Origin: an alpha proteobacterium HIMB114
GTDB taxonomy: Bacteria; Pseudomonadota; Alphaproteobacteria; Pelagibacterales; Pelagibacteraceae
DNA: 64,000 nt
Reading direction: 5' to 3'
Assembly: GCA_000163555.2 (NCBI GenBank)
Contig: ADAC02000001.1
Location: 558,001 to 622,000, forward strand
Part shown: piece by piece, positions 9,394 through 16,813 of the stretch
Layout: each line of letters starts with the position of its first letter
Position numbering within the stretch: position 1 is the first letter of the stretch
Position numbers and translations under genes: made by a program
Notes under the pieces: model-generated
What the model saw: only the letters and a program-made list of their open reading frames with translations
The model's database searches: none
Told to the model about the DNA's origin: nothing

Positions 9394-10859
9394 GAAAATA
9401 TTTAATTAACTTTATCTTTTTATTTTTAGCTTTTTTGTTAGTGCAAAAAGCTATTTGGATTAAAGATTTTTTTGGCGAGAGAACTAATTATATTGAAATC
9501 CTTTATAATTTTACTGTTCAATATGACGGCGTACGAGATACGCCTCTTTATTATAAAGTAAATTTTATATTAAATATAATTATATACCCGTTTATTGCTG
9601 CATTGTTTTGGATGCTTGTTCTAGAAAAAAGCAAAACCAATAGCATCATTAATAATTTTTTATTTAAAATAAAAGAGAAAAGAATAATCAATTTTTTTTT
9701 TAATTTTTTTTATAAAATAATATTAAATTACAAAATTTACTTTATTTTTTGTTTAATATTTTATTTTAATAAATTAGATTTTTTTGACTTTCTGCATGTA
9801 AATAAAAATTTAGAAAAAAATATCCAACTTTACCATAACCCAAATAAAATAAATTTTATCAATCCTGAGAAAAAGAAAAATCTGATTCTTTTTTTTACAG
9901 AGTCTTTAGAGACCCAAGTACGATCTTTAGATAAAAATAATCCAATTAAAGATATTGATGCAGTAAAAGGTAATGCTATAGAAAATTTTAAACATGCTCC
10001 AGCGACTGCTTTTAGTATAGGTGCAGTTGTTTCTGCTCAATGTTCGGTTCCATTTTATCCTACAATTTCAATGAATCTTACTACTTTCAAAAAAAATGAT
10101 TTAATATGTTTGAGCGATATACTTAATAGGTTTAACTATAAACAAATTTTTTATCTTACTGTACATGCTGACTTCCATGGATTTGGAATATTTAAAAGAC
10201 TACATTCTTTTGAGGTATACGATATCGACAAAATGGTAAAGGACGGCTTGGCCGAAGAAAGACTTACTGGCTGGGCAAATGGAGTCCATGATGACGATAT
10301 GTTAGAACACGCTAAAAATAAAATTATCCAATTACATCAATCCCGACAGCCCTTTAATGTTACTTTAATTACAGCAGATACACATTATCCATTTGTATCT
10401 TCTCCAAGATGTAAAGAGAAAACATTATCAACTAAGAATAAGAAATTAAAATATATCGATGATCTAAAAAGATCGTATAGATGTTCAGGAAAGTTTATTA
10501 ATAATTTTTTTAAAGATCTTGAAAAAGCAGGTGTTCTTGAGGATACTGTAGTAGTACTTATGGGTGATCATCTTATGGCTGACCGAGAAGAATTTACAAT
10601 TCCAGACAGTTGGGACCGAAATATTTATTTTAAAATGAATAACCAAAAAAAATTTAAGAGAGCTAAAATAAATCACTTCGATATCGCTCCGACAATATTA
10701 GATGAAATGGGGATATTGCCAGATGATACGTCACGCTATGGATTTGGGTATTCTGCCGTGAGAGAAATTAAAAATTATGACCAGCATTATACCGATATAA
10801 TGGATAAGAAAATATTAAGTGAGTACTTAACTCACAAAATATTTAACACTGCAAAATAA
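9378..10859 (+). CDS. Sulfatase-fold membrane phosphotransferase (LtaS/OpgB-like)
   Basis: This 493-residue protein belongs to the alkaline phosphatase/sulfatase superfamily. It has N-terminal membrane segments (about 7-24, 62-82, 105-132) and a periplasmic catalytic domain from about 165. Visible catalytic signatures are LILFFTESLE (metal ligand E175), FSIGAVVSAQC around 212-222, ITADTHYPF and VVLMGDHLM. The second motif matches WTIAGMVASQC-type segments of phosphoglycerol transferases such as OpgB, but serine stands where the nucleophilic threonine usually is. The likely role is transfer or removal of a phospho-headgroup on an envelope glycan or lipid. It is the last gene of the operon, directly before a terminator. 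Confidence 0.8.
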   Translation: MALFLRKYLINFIFLFLAFLLVQKAIWIKDFFGERTNYIEILYNFTVQYDGVRDTPLYYKVNFILNIIIYPFIAALFWMLVLEKSKTNSIINNFLFKIKEKRIINFFFNFFYKIILNYKIYFIFCLIFYFNKLDFFDFLHVNKNLEKNIQLYHNPNKINFINPEKKKNLILFFTESLETQVRSLDKNNPIKDIDAVKGNAIENFKHAPATAFSIGAVVSAQCSVPFYPTISMNLTTFKKNDLICLSDILNRFNYKQIFYLTVHADFHGFGIFKRLHSFEVYDIDKMVKDGLAEERLTGWANGVHDDDMLEHAKNKIIQLHQSRQPFNVTLITADTHYPFVSSPRCKEKTLSTKNKKLKYIDDLKRSYRCSGKFINNFFKDLEKAGVLEDTVVVLMGDHLMADREEFTIPDSWDRNIYFKMNNQKKFKRAKINHFDIAPTILDEMGILPDDTSRYGFGYSAVREIKNYDQHYTDIMDKKILSEYLTHKIFNTAK

Positions 10860-10889
10860 AAAAGGCCTCAAATAAATTGAGGCCTTTTT
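10859..10889. terminator. Bidirectional rho-independent terminator
   Basis: A near-perfect inverted repeat, AAAAAGGCCTCAA, then loop ATAAA, then TTGAGGCCTTTTT, follows the TAA of the sulfatase-fold gene. It can serve that plus-strand operon and the convergent pilin gene ending at 10910. It is the clearest intrinsic terminator in the window. Most other convergent pairs here overlap and have none. Confidence 0.9.
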
Positions 10890-10909
10890 AAATAAAATAA
10901 TTTAAAAAA

Positions 10910-11560
10910 CTATTTTAATTCTAAATGTTTATGTTTGTAACCATTTGCAGTAGTCTGCGCGGTAAGAGCTGGAGCAGCTGTTTCATTTTTTCCAACATAC
11001 GTCACAGTAATTTTACCGGAAGTAGCAGTTTCTGCAGCTACTTGACCAGCAGAAGTGATACCATTCTCAGTATTTTGAGATTGTCTGATAATAATTGTAC
11101 CTTTTTGATATAATGCAACAGGTCCAACGCTATTATCATCAGTACCAACTACAGCATTAGTTTGTGATGATTTAAATGGATTTTTAAACTTTAATCCACC
11201 ATCTTGAGTTCCAAAGTGACATGCAACAGCACCTTTTAACTTTTGAATGGTACCATTTGTAGAGTTTCCTCTATTAAATGCAGTTGTACCACAGCTTGAA
11301 TAAGTTGATGATGTTACAGTTTCAACAGCGTTAATTGCAAATAAAGCACCTGACTTATCTTGCACACCATTGTTTAACAAAGTTAATTCAGTTTCAATAA
11401 ATCTAACCACTGAGTTGTAGTTTGCTTCGGCAACTTTTTCCTTAGCAGACTCAGTGTAAGATTGATATCCTACAATACCTACTCCGGCTAAAACTCCGAT
11501 AATAGCAACAACAACTAGAAGTTCTACTAACGAGAAACCTTTTTCTAGTGTTTTGTTCAT
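10910..11560 (-). CDS. Type IV pilin, major-type (pilin 1)
   Basis: This prepilin has 216 residues, an eight-residue leader MNKTLEKG, the cleavage site before Phe+1, and Glu at +5 in FSLVELLVVVAIIGVLAG. The globular part has a cysteine at GTTAF, another at AVACHFG, and a KFKNPF segment shared with the pilin at 11998. It lacks the HFxxxxNPW region typical of the other five major-type pilins, so these two form a separate subgroup. A GGAG ribosome-binding site precedes the ATG. It stands alone between the terminator and a divergent membrane-protein gene. Confidence 0.93.
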   Translation of the reverse strand: MNKTLEKGFSLVELLVVVAIIGVLAGVGIVGYQSYTESAKEKVAEANYNSVVRFIETELTLLNNGVQDKSGALFAINAVETVTSSTYSSCGTTAFNRGNSTNGTIQKLKGAVACHFGTQDGGLKFKNPFKSSQTNAVVGTDDNSVGPVALYQKGTIIIRQSQNTENGITSAGQVAAETATSGKITVTYVGKNETAAPALTAQTTANGYKHKHLELK

Positions 11561-11630
11561 ATATATATATTCTCCGTTTATAGTTAACTTCGATGCTTCT
11601 ATTTAAAATTGGTAATTATTGCAACCAAAT

Positions 11631-11993
11631 ATGACTGAAATACTTAAAAAATTGTGGAATGGTCACTATTCCTTGTCAAAATCCTATTGGTTTTTTGGCA
11701 ATATTATCCCGCTGATATTTTTTATTATTTTAATAAGTTTAGCGCTTTTATTTCAAGAAAATGCATTAGATGCTTTATTAAATCAGCAGTTTGTACCAAA
11801 AGGTCTATATGAAAGAGTGACACTTTTATTTATCATATTTTTGTTTTTAATTTACTCAATCATTTCAACTGTTGGTATATGGAGAAGTGCAAATCATTAT
11901 ACTGGAAAAAGATATTGGTCAGTCATTGCTAAATTTGCAATAGTTCTTGCACTATTTACTTACTTAAAAGATATTTTTAAATTTTTTGTATAA
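11631..11993 (+). CDS. Small three-helix membrane protein, unknown
   Basis: This protein has 120 residues from the ATG at 11631; a TTG twelve bases upstream is possible. Three hydrophobic stretches are seen (about residues 20-40, 62-84, 99-116). A WNGHYSLSKSYWFFG motif precedes the first and YWSVIAKF lies before the last. No family is recognised with confidence. It sits alone between two pilin genes on the other strand and ends four bases from the next one. A role in pilus assembly is only suggested by location. Confidence 0.72.
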   Translation: MTEILKKLWNGHYSLSKSYWFFGNIIPLIFFIILISLALLFQENALDALLNQQFVPKGLYERVTLLFIIFLFLIYSIISTVGIWRSANHYTGKRYWSVIAKFAIVLALFTYLKDIFKFFV

Positions 11994-11997
11994 CAAA

Positions 11998-12540
11998 TTA
12001 CTTAAGCGTAAATTCTTTAGTATTAACTGTATCAATAACACCATCATCTGAATAATAGATTACTTGAAAACGGCGATCACCTGTGATTTTTGCACCATCG
12101 GTAGAATGATCTGGGTGCACTCTTAAAATAATATTTCCTTTTTTTGCTACATTTGAGTCACTGGCATCATCAGGATCACTTAACGAGTAGACTTGCTTTA
12201 TTGTTTGGTTTGCAAATGGATTTTTAAAATTAGCTAGTCCAAAACCTAAATCATGGTAGTTTGCAGAACCTGTTAAAAAAGAATTGAGATTATGGGTATC
12301 TTTTGTCCATTGATTACTTCCAACTTTTACAAGAGAGGATTTTTCATTAATATTATTATTTAAAATAATCAATTCAGTTGAAAAAAAATCAATAACAGTA
12401 TCGTAGTTTTGTAAAGCAACTTTATTTTTCGCAGCCTCTACATACCTTTGAAATCCTACGGTACCAATACCAGAAAGCACACCAATGATTGCAACAACAA
12501 CAAGTAGCTCTATTAGAGAAAAGCCTGAATTTTTTTTCAT
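11998..12540 (-). CDS. Type IV pilin (pilin 2)
   Basis: This prepilin has 180 residues and a short leader, MKKNSG, followed by FSLIELLVVVAIIGVLSG with Glu+5. The globular domain is cysteine-free, unlike the other pilins here, and shares the FKNPF segment and a KKGNIILRV stretch with pilin 1. It starts six bases downstream of the PopZ-like gene, so the two are very likely co-transcribed from a promoter upstream of 13988. Confidence 0.92.
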   Translation of the reverse strand: MKKNSGFSLIELLVVVAIIGVLSGIGTVGFQRYVEAAKNKVALQNYDTVIDFFSTELIILNNNINEKSSLVKVGSNQWTKDTHNLNSFLTGSANYHDLGFGLANFKNPFANQTIKQVYSLSDPDDASDSNVAKKGNIILRVHPDHSTDGAKITGDRRFQVIYYSDDGVIDTVNTKEFTLK

Positions 12541-12545
12541 GAAGA

Positions 12546-13988
12546 TTATTTGTATATGATCTTTTTACAAATTTCTTCAATATTTTTCTGATTTTGATTA
12601 ATCCAGTTTTTGGTTTCTTTTATAATTAACTCTTCAACAAATGATTTAGCCTGATCTAATTCGCCAAACTGTTTAAGTTGGGATAAATCAAAATTCAAGC
12701 CTTCTAAATTTTTTAATTCATATGATTTAAAATATTCAATTAACTCTTTGTTACCCTTTGACTCTAAAATTACTTTTTCTACTTTATCTTGCATTTGCTC
12801 AATTTTAGAATTTGTTAGATTGTACATTTCTTTAATTCCTTGATCATCAATTTGAATTTTACTTGATAGCCGCTGGCTTAAAAGATCTAATTTTTCTAAA
12901 ATTTCACTGTCTTTATTTTTAATTACTCCTGCAGAATCTGTTTTTTGAACGGATTGATTGGGATGCATATTCACAACAGATTGATTTGAAATATTATTGA
13001 CCAAAGATTGGCTGATTTGCATTTCAATAATTTTATAAATATTATTAAGTCTTAAATTTGATTGATATTCTGGATCATTCTTTTTTTCCTCTTCTTTTCT
13101 TAATTTTTCCTCCTCTAGATATTTGTGCAGCTGATCTACACTTGTTTTCATTTGATTTTCAATTACATCAAAACGGCTTTGAATATTTTGTTCTTGAGTA
13201 ACTTTATTTTGTTCAATTTGAGATATTTGTTGCTGTATATTATTGTTTAAACTTTCATTTAAACTTTTTGATAATTCTTCAATCTTAAAATCAAGGTTCT
13301 CAATACTATTTTTAAGGTTTTCGGATGAGTTTTCTATTTGAGATAAACGTTCTTCAAAAATAGAATTTTGATCACTAATTTGTGTAATTTTTTCATCTAT
13401 TTCATTACTAATTTGATTATTAAAAATATCGAATTTTAATGCTATTTCCTCGGATGGATCCTTAGCCTGAATTTCATTTAAAGCTTGGTCAACTTTATTA
13501 AATAGAGTGACCTGTTTTTCTTCTAATTGTTCTATTCTCTCAATAAATGGATCTTTTTCTTCTGACCTTTCTTTAAGCTCATCAATCTCACGATGAATTT
13601 CTTTTAATTCATCTGAATATGGTCCTTCATATTCTTGATCTAATAAAAGAGTGCCGCTCTCTGCTACTTCTTTATTTAGTACAAGAGTTTCATTTTCATC
13701 TACCTCTTGAGATAATAACAAAGTTGTTTCTCTTCCATGTGAAACCTCTTGATTTAAAAGTAGAGCGCTTTGGTGCTCGACTATTTCGGTGATTTTTTTT
13801 GTTCTTTGGTCAATATTTTCTTTCGAATCATTTCCGTAAATTTTATTTAAAACTAGAACGTTGCCGTCTAACGCCTTTGATACCTTTTGATTGAATTCTT
13901 CTTTTTCTGAAACTAAACCTTTGTCTTTAGACAGTTTTTCTTTTGCTTCTTTAAGTATTTCTTTAATAGAATTGTTCTTTTCAAACAT
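12546..13988 (-). CDS. PopZ-like (DUF2497) coiled-coil polar scaffold candidate
   Basis: This is a 480-residue acidic, coiled-coil-rich protein. The N terminus, SIKEILKEAKEKLSKDK (7-23), resembles the PopZ N-terminal helix. The C terminus, ELIIKETKNWINQNQ then IEEICKKI (about 453-478), fits the PopZ pattern of ELLRP-x-LKEWLDANLP followed by a final helix. Between them lie a repeat block (LLLxQEV type, residues 75-122) and long heptad-like helices (about 130-310). PopZ self-assembles at the cell pole in alphaproteobacteria and recruits client proteins. Here it shares an operon with a pilin, which suggests a pole-anchoring role. The match is by eye and the protein is longer than Caulobacter PopZ, so a generic coiled-coil protein is the alternative. 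Confidence 0.5.
   Translation of the reverse strand: MFEKNNSIKEILKEAKEKLSKDKGLVSEKEEFNQKVSKALDGNVLVLNKIYGNDSKENIDQRTKKITEIVEHQSALLLNQEVSHGRETTLLLSQEVDENETLVLNKEVAESGTLLLDQEYEGPYSDELKEIHREIDELKERSEEKDPFIERIEQLEEKQVTLFNKVDQALNEIQAKDPSEEIALKFDIFNNQISNEIDEKITQISDQNSIFEERLSQIENSSENLKNSIENLDFKIEELSKSLNESLNNNIQQQISQIEQNKVTQEQNIQSRFDVIENQMKTSVDQLHKYLEEEKLRKEEEKKNDPEYQSNLRLNNIYKIIEMQISQSLVNNISNQSVVNMHPNQSVQKTDSAGVIKNKDSEILEKLDLLSQRLSSKIQIDDQGIKEMYNLTNSKIEQMQDKVEKVILESKGNKELIEYFKSYELKNLEGLNFDLSQLKQFGELDQAKSFVEELIIKETKNWINQNQKNIEEICKKIIYK
13623..13766 (-). repeat. Four degenerate peptide repeats in the PopZ-like protein
   Basis: Residues 75-122 of the coiled-coil protein contain ALLLNQEVSH, TLLLSQEVDE, TLVLNKEVAE and TLLLDQEYEG. 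The last three are spaced exactly twelve residues apart. A related copy, VLVLNKIYG, lies at 44-52. The repeat recalls the short VLELT-type motif of PopZ proteins, here multiplied. The repeats are diverged at DNA level, so they are not a recent expansion. Confidence 0.75.
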
Positions 13989-14033
13989 ATATATTACGAA
14001 TCAATAGATAAAATTTAACAAAAGCTTTATATT

Positions 14034-14219
14034 ATGCAAAATAATAGCAAATTGGATGTTGAGAGTTTAGTTAGGGCAACTCAAAGAATTTATGAATCTA
14101 AGTATGAAAATCCTGTTTTGAAAGAAAATCAAATCGAAAACGTAGAGAAGTTTGTAATAAATTCATCTAATAGTTTGTGCAGTAGAATTATAAAAAAAAT
14201 TAATTTGGAAATATTGTAA
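14034..14219 (+). CDS. Small protein of unknown function upstream of pilO
   Basis: This is a 61-residue hydrophilic protein with no signal peptide or membrane segment and one cysteine. No family is recognised. It begins 45 bp from the divergent PopZ-like gene and ends five bases before the PilO-like gene, so it probably leads a two-gene pilus operon. It might be a cytoplasmic pilus regulator or chaperone. The evidence for expression is only its position and open frame. Confidence 0.55.
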   Translation: MQNNSKLDVESLVRATQRIYESKYENPVLKENQIENVEKFVINSSNSLCSRIIKKINLEIL

Positions 14220-14224
14220 TTTAC

Positions 14225-14917
14225 GTGTTTGGATCAAAAAAAGATAAAAGTAATTCAATTCAAGATGAAACTTTAAAGGATCATTCAAAAAAAATTGTCA
14301 TTGGTGTTTCTGTTCTAGTATTTGCAATTGTTTTAATACTTATTTTAGAAATCTACACTGTTAGCCTTAAAGGATCACAAGCAAAAAAGATTAATATTGG
14401 TAAAAGCGCAGAGCAAAAATCAAAGTCAATTATTACTGAAATGGCAAAAATCGGTAAAGAAACCAAAGATTTAGAATATAAATATATCAAATCATTAGAA
14501 ACAATTATGTCACCTGTTGAATTTCAAAGTTTTAAAAATTCAATTTCTGGTTTGGCAAACAAAAATAATGTTTTCATTAGCACTTTAAATGAAGGAAAAA
14601 GTTTTAAAGTCAGAGATTATAAGATGTATTCTATCAATATGGCTTTACTGTCTAAATATAATGATTATGTTAATTTTAAAAAAGATATTGCCAAAACTCC
14701 TTTTAGAATAAATTTTGATAAAGAAACAATAATTAGAGAAACACCAACTTCATCAAAGATTAAAATAAACGCAGTTATTAGTGCCGTTGTTTATGAACAA
14801 AAAGACAAGTTATTCAAAGATAAAAAGAAATTTATTGAGCAAATGAAAAGAGCCGAAGAGAGAAAGCTTGCGAGAGAGAAAAAATTAAAAGAACTAAAAG
14901 AACAGCAAAAAAATTAG
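14225..14917 (+). CDS. pilO: PilO-like type IV pilus inner-membrane alignment protein
   Basis: This 230-residue bitopic protein starts at a GTG. It has a short cytoplasmic N terminus, one membrane helix at about 25-46, a helical segment, and then a domain (about 85-190) containing MSPVEFQSFKNSISGLANKNNV. A Lys/Glu-rich tail ends at 230. That order (one helix, coiled coil, ferredoxin-like domain) is the PilO plan, and PilO pairs with PilN to link the cytoplasmic PilM ring to PilP and the secretin. No other PilO candidate was found in the island. Sequence similarity is weak, so the call rests on architecture and context. Confidence 0.6.
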   Translation: MFGSKKDKSNSIQDETLKDHSKKIVIGVSVLVFAIVLILILEIYTVSLKGSQAKKINIGKSAEQKSKSIITEMAKIGKETKDLEYKYIKSLETIMSPVEFQSFKNSISGLANKNNVFISTLNEGKSFKVRDYKMYSINMALLSKYNDYVNFKKDIAKTPFRINFDKETIIRETPTSSKIKINAVISAVVYEQKDKLFKDKKKFIEQMKRAEERKLAREKKLKELKEQQKN

Positions 14918-15436
14918 TTATTTAAAAATTGCATTATATATTGGTGTTAAACCCTCAAAAATAATTGATAGCTCTGGGAATACTGCAAGCACACTAGATT
15001 TGTAAGGCACGCTAACTGTAGCTAAAGCTAATAACAAAATAATTAATAAATAAAAAAGCATTCTTGTTCTTGCGCCTTGAGATAGTGAGCTCTTTTTTTT
15101 CTTTTTTCTTTCAGCTTTAAACTTTTCTAAATTTTCATCCATCTCACTTTTTGATGGCATGGTGTTATCATCGTCATCAAAAGAAAAGTTCATTTTTTGA
15201 TCTTTTTCAGCTGCAGAAATTGCTTCCTCTGTAACTTGTGGAATACTTATATCTTCACTTACTTGTGATGAAGTGTCTATGTTTGTTTGATCTAATTGTA
15301 AGGTAGAATTATTTTCTCCTGGTTTGTAAAACCACTCTTTAGAGCACACTCCACATTTGACTTGTCGACCTTCATTTGGAATTTGGTCTGCATTGACCTC
15401 GAATTTTTTTAAACCACAGATGCAATCAATAATCAT
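14918..15436 (-). CDS. MJ0042-type zinc-ribbon membrane protein
   Basis: This protein has 172 residues. The N-terminal zinc ribbon has CIC at 5-7 and CGVC at 28-31 followed by KEWF, which matches the MJ0042 finger found in many alphaproteobacterial proteins. A low-complexity acidic linker and a KKKKK-type basic patch follow, then one membrane helix at about 126-146. The topology suggests a cytoplasmic ribbon tethered to the inner membrane. Its stop abuts the convergent pilO stop without a gap. Function is unknown. Confidence 0.8.
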   Translation of the reverse strand: MIIDCICGLKKFEVNADQIPNEGRQVKCGVCSKEWFYKPGENNSTLQLDQTNIDTSSQVSEDISIPQVTEEAISAAEKDQKMNFSFDDDDNTMPSKSEMDENLEKFKAERKKKKKSSLSQGARTRMLFYLLIILLLALATVSVPYKSSVLAVFPELSIIFEGLTPIYNAIFK

Positions 15437-15479
15437 AAGAAATCTTGTTTTTACAGTTTAATAGTATAAAGTTTATCAC

Positions 15480-16013
15480 ATGTCTATCGAACAAAAAATT
15501 AATGGGGATAATGGCATTTTAGAACTAGGTCAGGAAATTGATTTAGATCAATCGCCAGTAGTAAGAGAAAATATCAAAGAATTATTTGAAAAGTGCAAAT
15601 CTGTATCAGTAGACCTGGCAAAAGTCAGTTATATTGACTCTTCTGGAATAGCCTCATTAGTTGAGGGAATGCAAACTGGAAAAAAAACAAACAAACCTTT
15701 TGTCCTTATTAATGTAAGTAATGAGGTGATGAAAGTTATCAAACTAGCTCATCTTGATAAAATTTTTAAAATCGAAAGTCAGAGTGGCAAAGATGCGGGT
15801 TCCGCTCCTGCCCCTGAACCTGAAGCAGCTCCACAAGAAACAGCGAGTGACAATATCGATATGACAGGCAATGAACCAGCTGCAACGCCTGCTGAAGAAG
15901 CCCCTTCAGCGGTAACTGAAGAAACACCAGTAGCAGATTCTACTAATGACAATATTTCTCCTCAAGTTAGTCGTGATGATGATGGAGATGACAAAATTAA
16001 ATTCAAAAGATAA
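15480..16013 (+). CDS. STAS-domain anti-sigma-factor-antagonist-like protein
   Basis: This is a SpoIIAA/RsbV-type STAS domain in residues 1-105 with the phosphorylation motif YIDSSGIASL (S55 the expected site, D53 before it). In partner-switching systems the unphosphorylated STAS protein binds and sequesters an RsbW-type kinase, and a SpoIIE/RsbU phosphatase reactivates it. Both partner types occur in this window (44519-44908 and 23326-24942). Unusually, a 70-residue Ala/Pro/Glu-rich, probably disordered tail follows the domain and ends in a DDDGDDKIKFKR-type mixed-charge end. It lies directly upstream of the prepilin peptidase gene with a six-base gap, so the two are probably co-expressed. 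Confidence 0.9.
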   Translation: MSIEQKINGDNGILELGQEIDLDQSPVVRENIKELFEKCKSVSVDLAKVSYIDSSGIASLVEGMQTGKKTNKPFVLINVSNEVMKVIKLAHLDKIFKIESQSGKDAGSAPAPEPEAAPQETASDNIDMTGNEPAATPAEEAPSAVTEETPVADSTNDNISPQVSRDDDGDDKIKFKR

Positions 16014-16019
16014 TTTTAA

Positions 16020-16778
16020 GTGGTAGTTGAAACCTACCTTTTTTTATTTGGTCTCATCGTTGGCAGTTTTTTTAATGTTTGTATTTTAAGATTACCAAAA
16101 GATCAGGATATATTTCTAAAGTCATCAGCTTGTCTAAATTGTAGTAACAAACTAAAATGGTATCATAATATACCACTCATTAGTTTTATATTCCTATTAG
16201 GCAAATGTCATTTCTGTAAAAAAAAAATTAGTTTTCAATACCCATTAGTAGAAATTTTAACCGCTTCTATTTTTTTATTTAGTTATTTGCAATTTGGATT
16301 AACTTTGAATGCATTATTTTTTTCAATCCTTTTATCATCACTAGTCATCATATTTTTTACAGATTTAAATGAATATTTAATTCTGGATATTTTTACCCTA
16401 CCATTAAGTGTTATAGGTTTTGTTTTATCTGCAATAAAATTAAATCCATTTAGCGTTTTGATTGCAGATTCGTTTGCAGGTTTAATCATAGGTTTTAGTG
16501 TATTTTATTTAATCCGATGGTTTTTTTATAAATATAAAAAAATTGAAGGGATGGGTCTTGGTGATGCAAAATTAATGATGATGATTGGTGCTTGGCTTGG
16601 TTTAAAATCAATTTTATTTGTTATGTTTTTTTCATCAGTAACGGCCCTAATTATTGCCATTCCTCTCACAATAATCAAAAAAGATAGGCGTTACCCCATT
16701 CCTTATGGCTGTTTTATTACCTTGGCCGCTTTTTTATACATTTTGATTGGTGATACTTTCTACAAATTCCTATTATAA
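16020..16778 (+). CDS. pilD: Prepilin peptidase / N-methyltransferase PilD
   Basis: PilD cleaves prepilin leaders at the G|F junction and methylates the new N terminus. The 252-residue membrane protein starts at GTG. It has GSFFNVCILRLP near the N terminus, two zinc-binding CxxC pairs (CLNC and CHFC), and a bifunctional-type N-terminal loop. The two catalytic aspartates fall in FFTDLNEYLILD and GMGLGDAKLM. About seven or eight membrane segments follow. It would process all eleven prepilins encoded in the island. Confidence 0.95.
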   Translation: MVVETYLFLFGLIVGSFFNVCILRLPKDQDIFLKSSACLNCSNKLKWYHNIPLISFIFLLGKCHFCKKKISFQYPLVEILTASIFLFSYLQFGLTLNALFFSILLSSLVIIFFTDLNEYLILDIFTLPLSVIGFVLSAIKLNPFSVLIADSFAGLIIGFSVFYLIRWFFYKYKKIEGMGLGDAKLMMMIGAWLGLKSILFVMFFSSVTALIIAIPLTIIKKDRRYPIPYGCFITLAAFLYILIGDTFYKFLL

Positions 16779-16813
16779 TCATTTATGATCTTTTTTAGAG
16801 ATTCGTAATAAAC

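Noticed and set aside
10485-10676. Minus-strand frame inside the sulfatase-fold gene
   Set aside because: No start context or similarity; it overlaps conserved catalytic motifs on the other strand.
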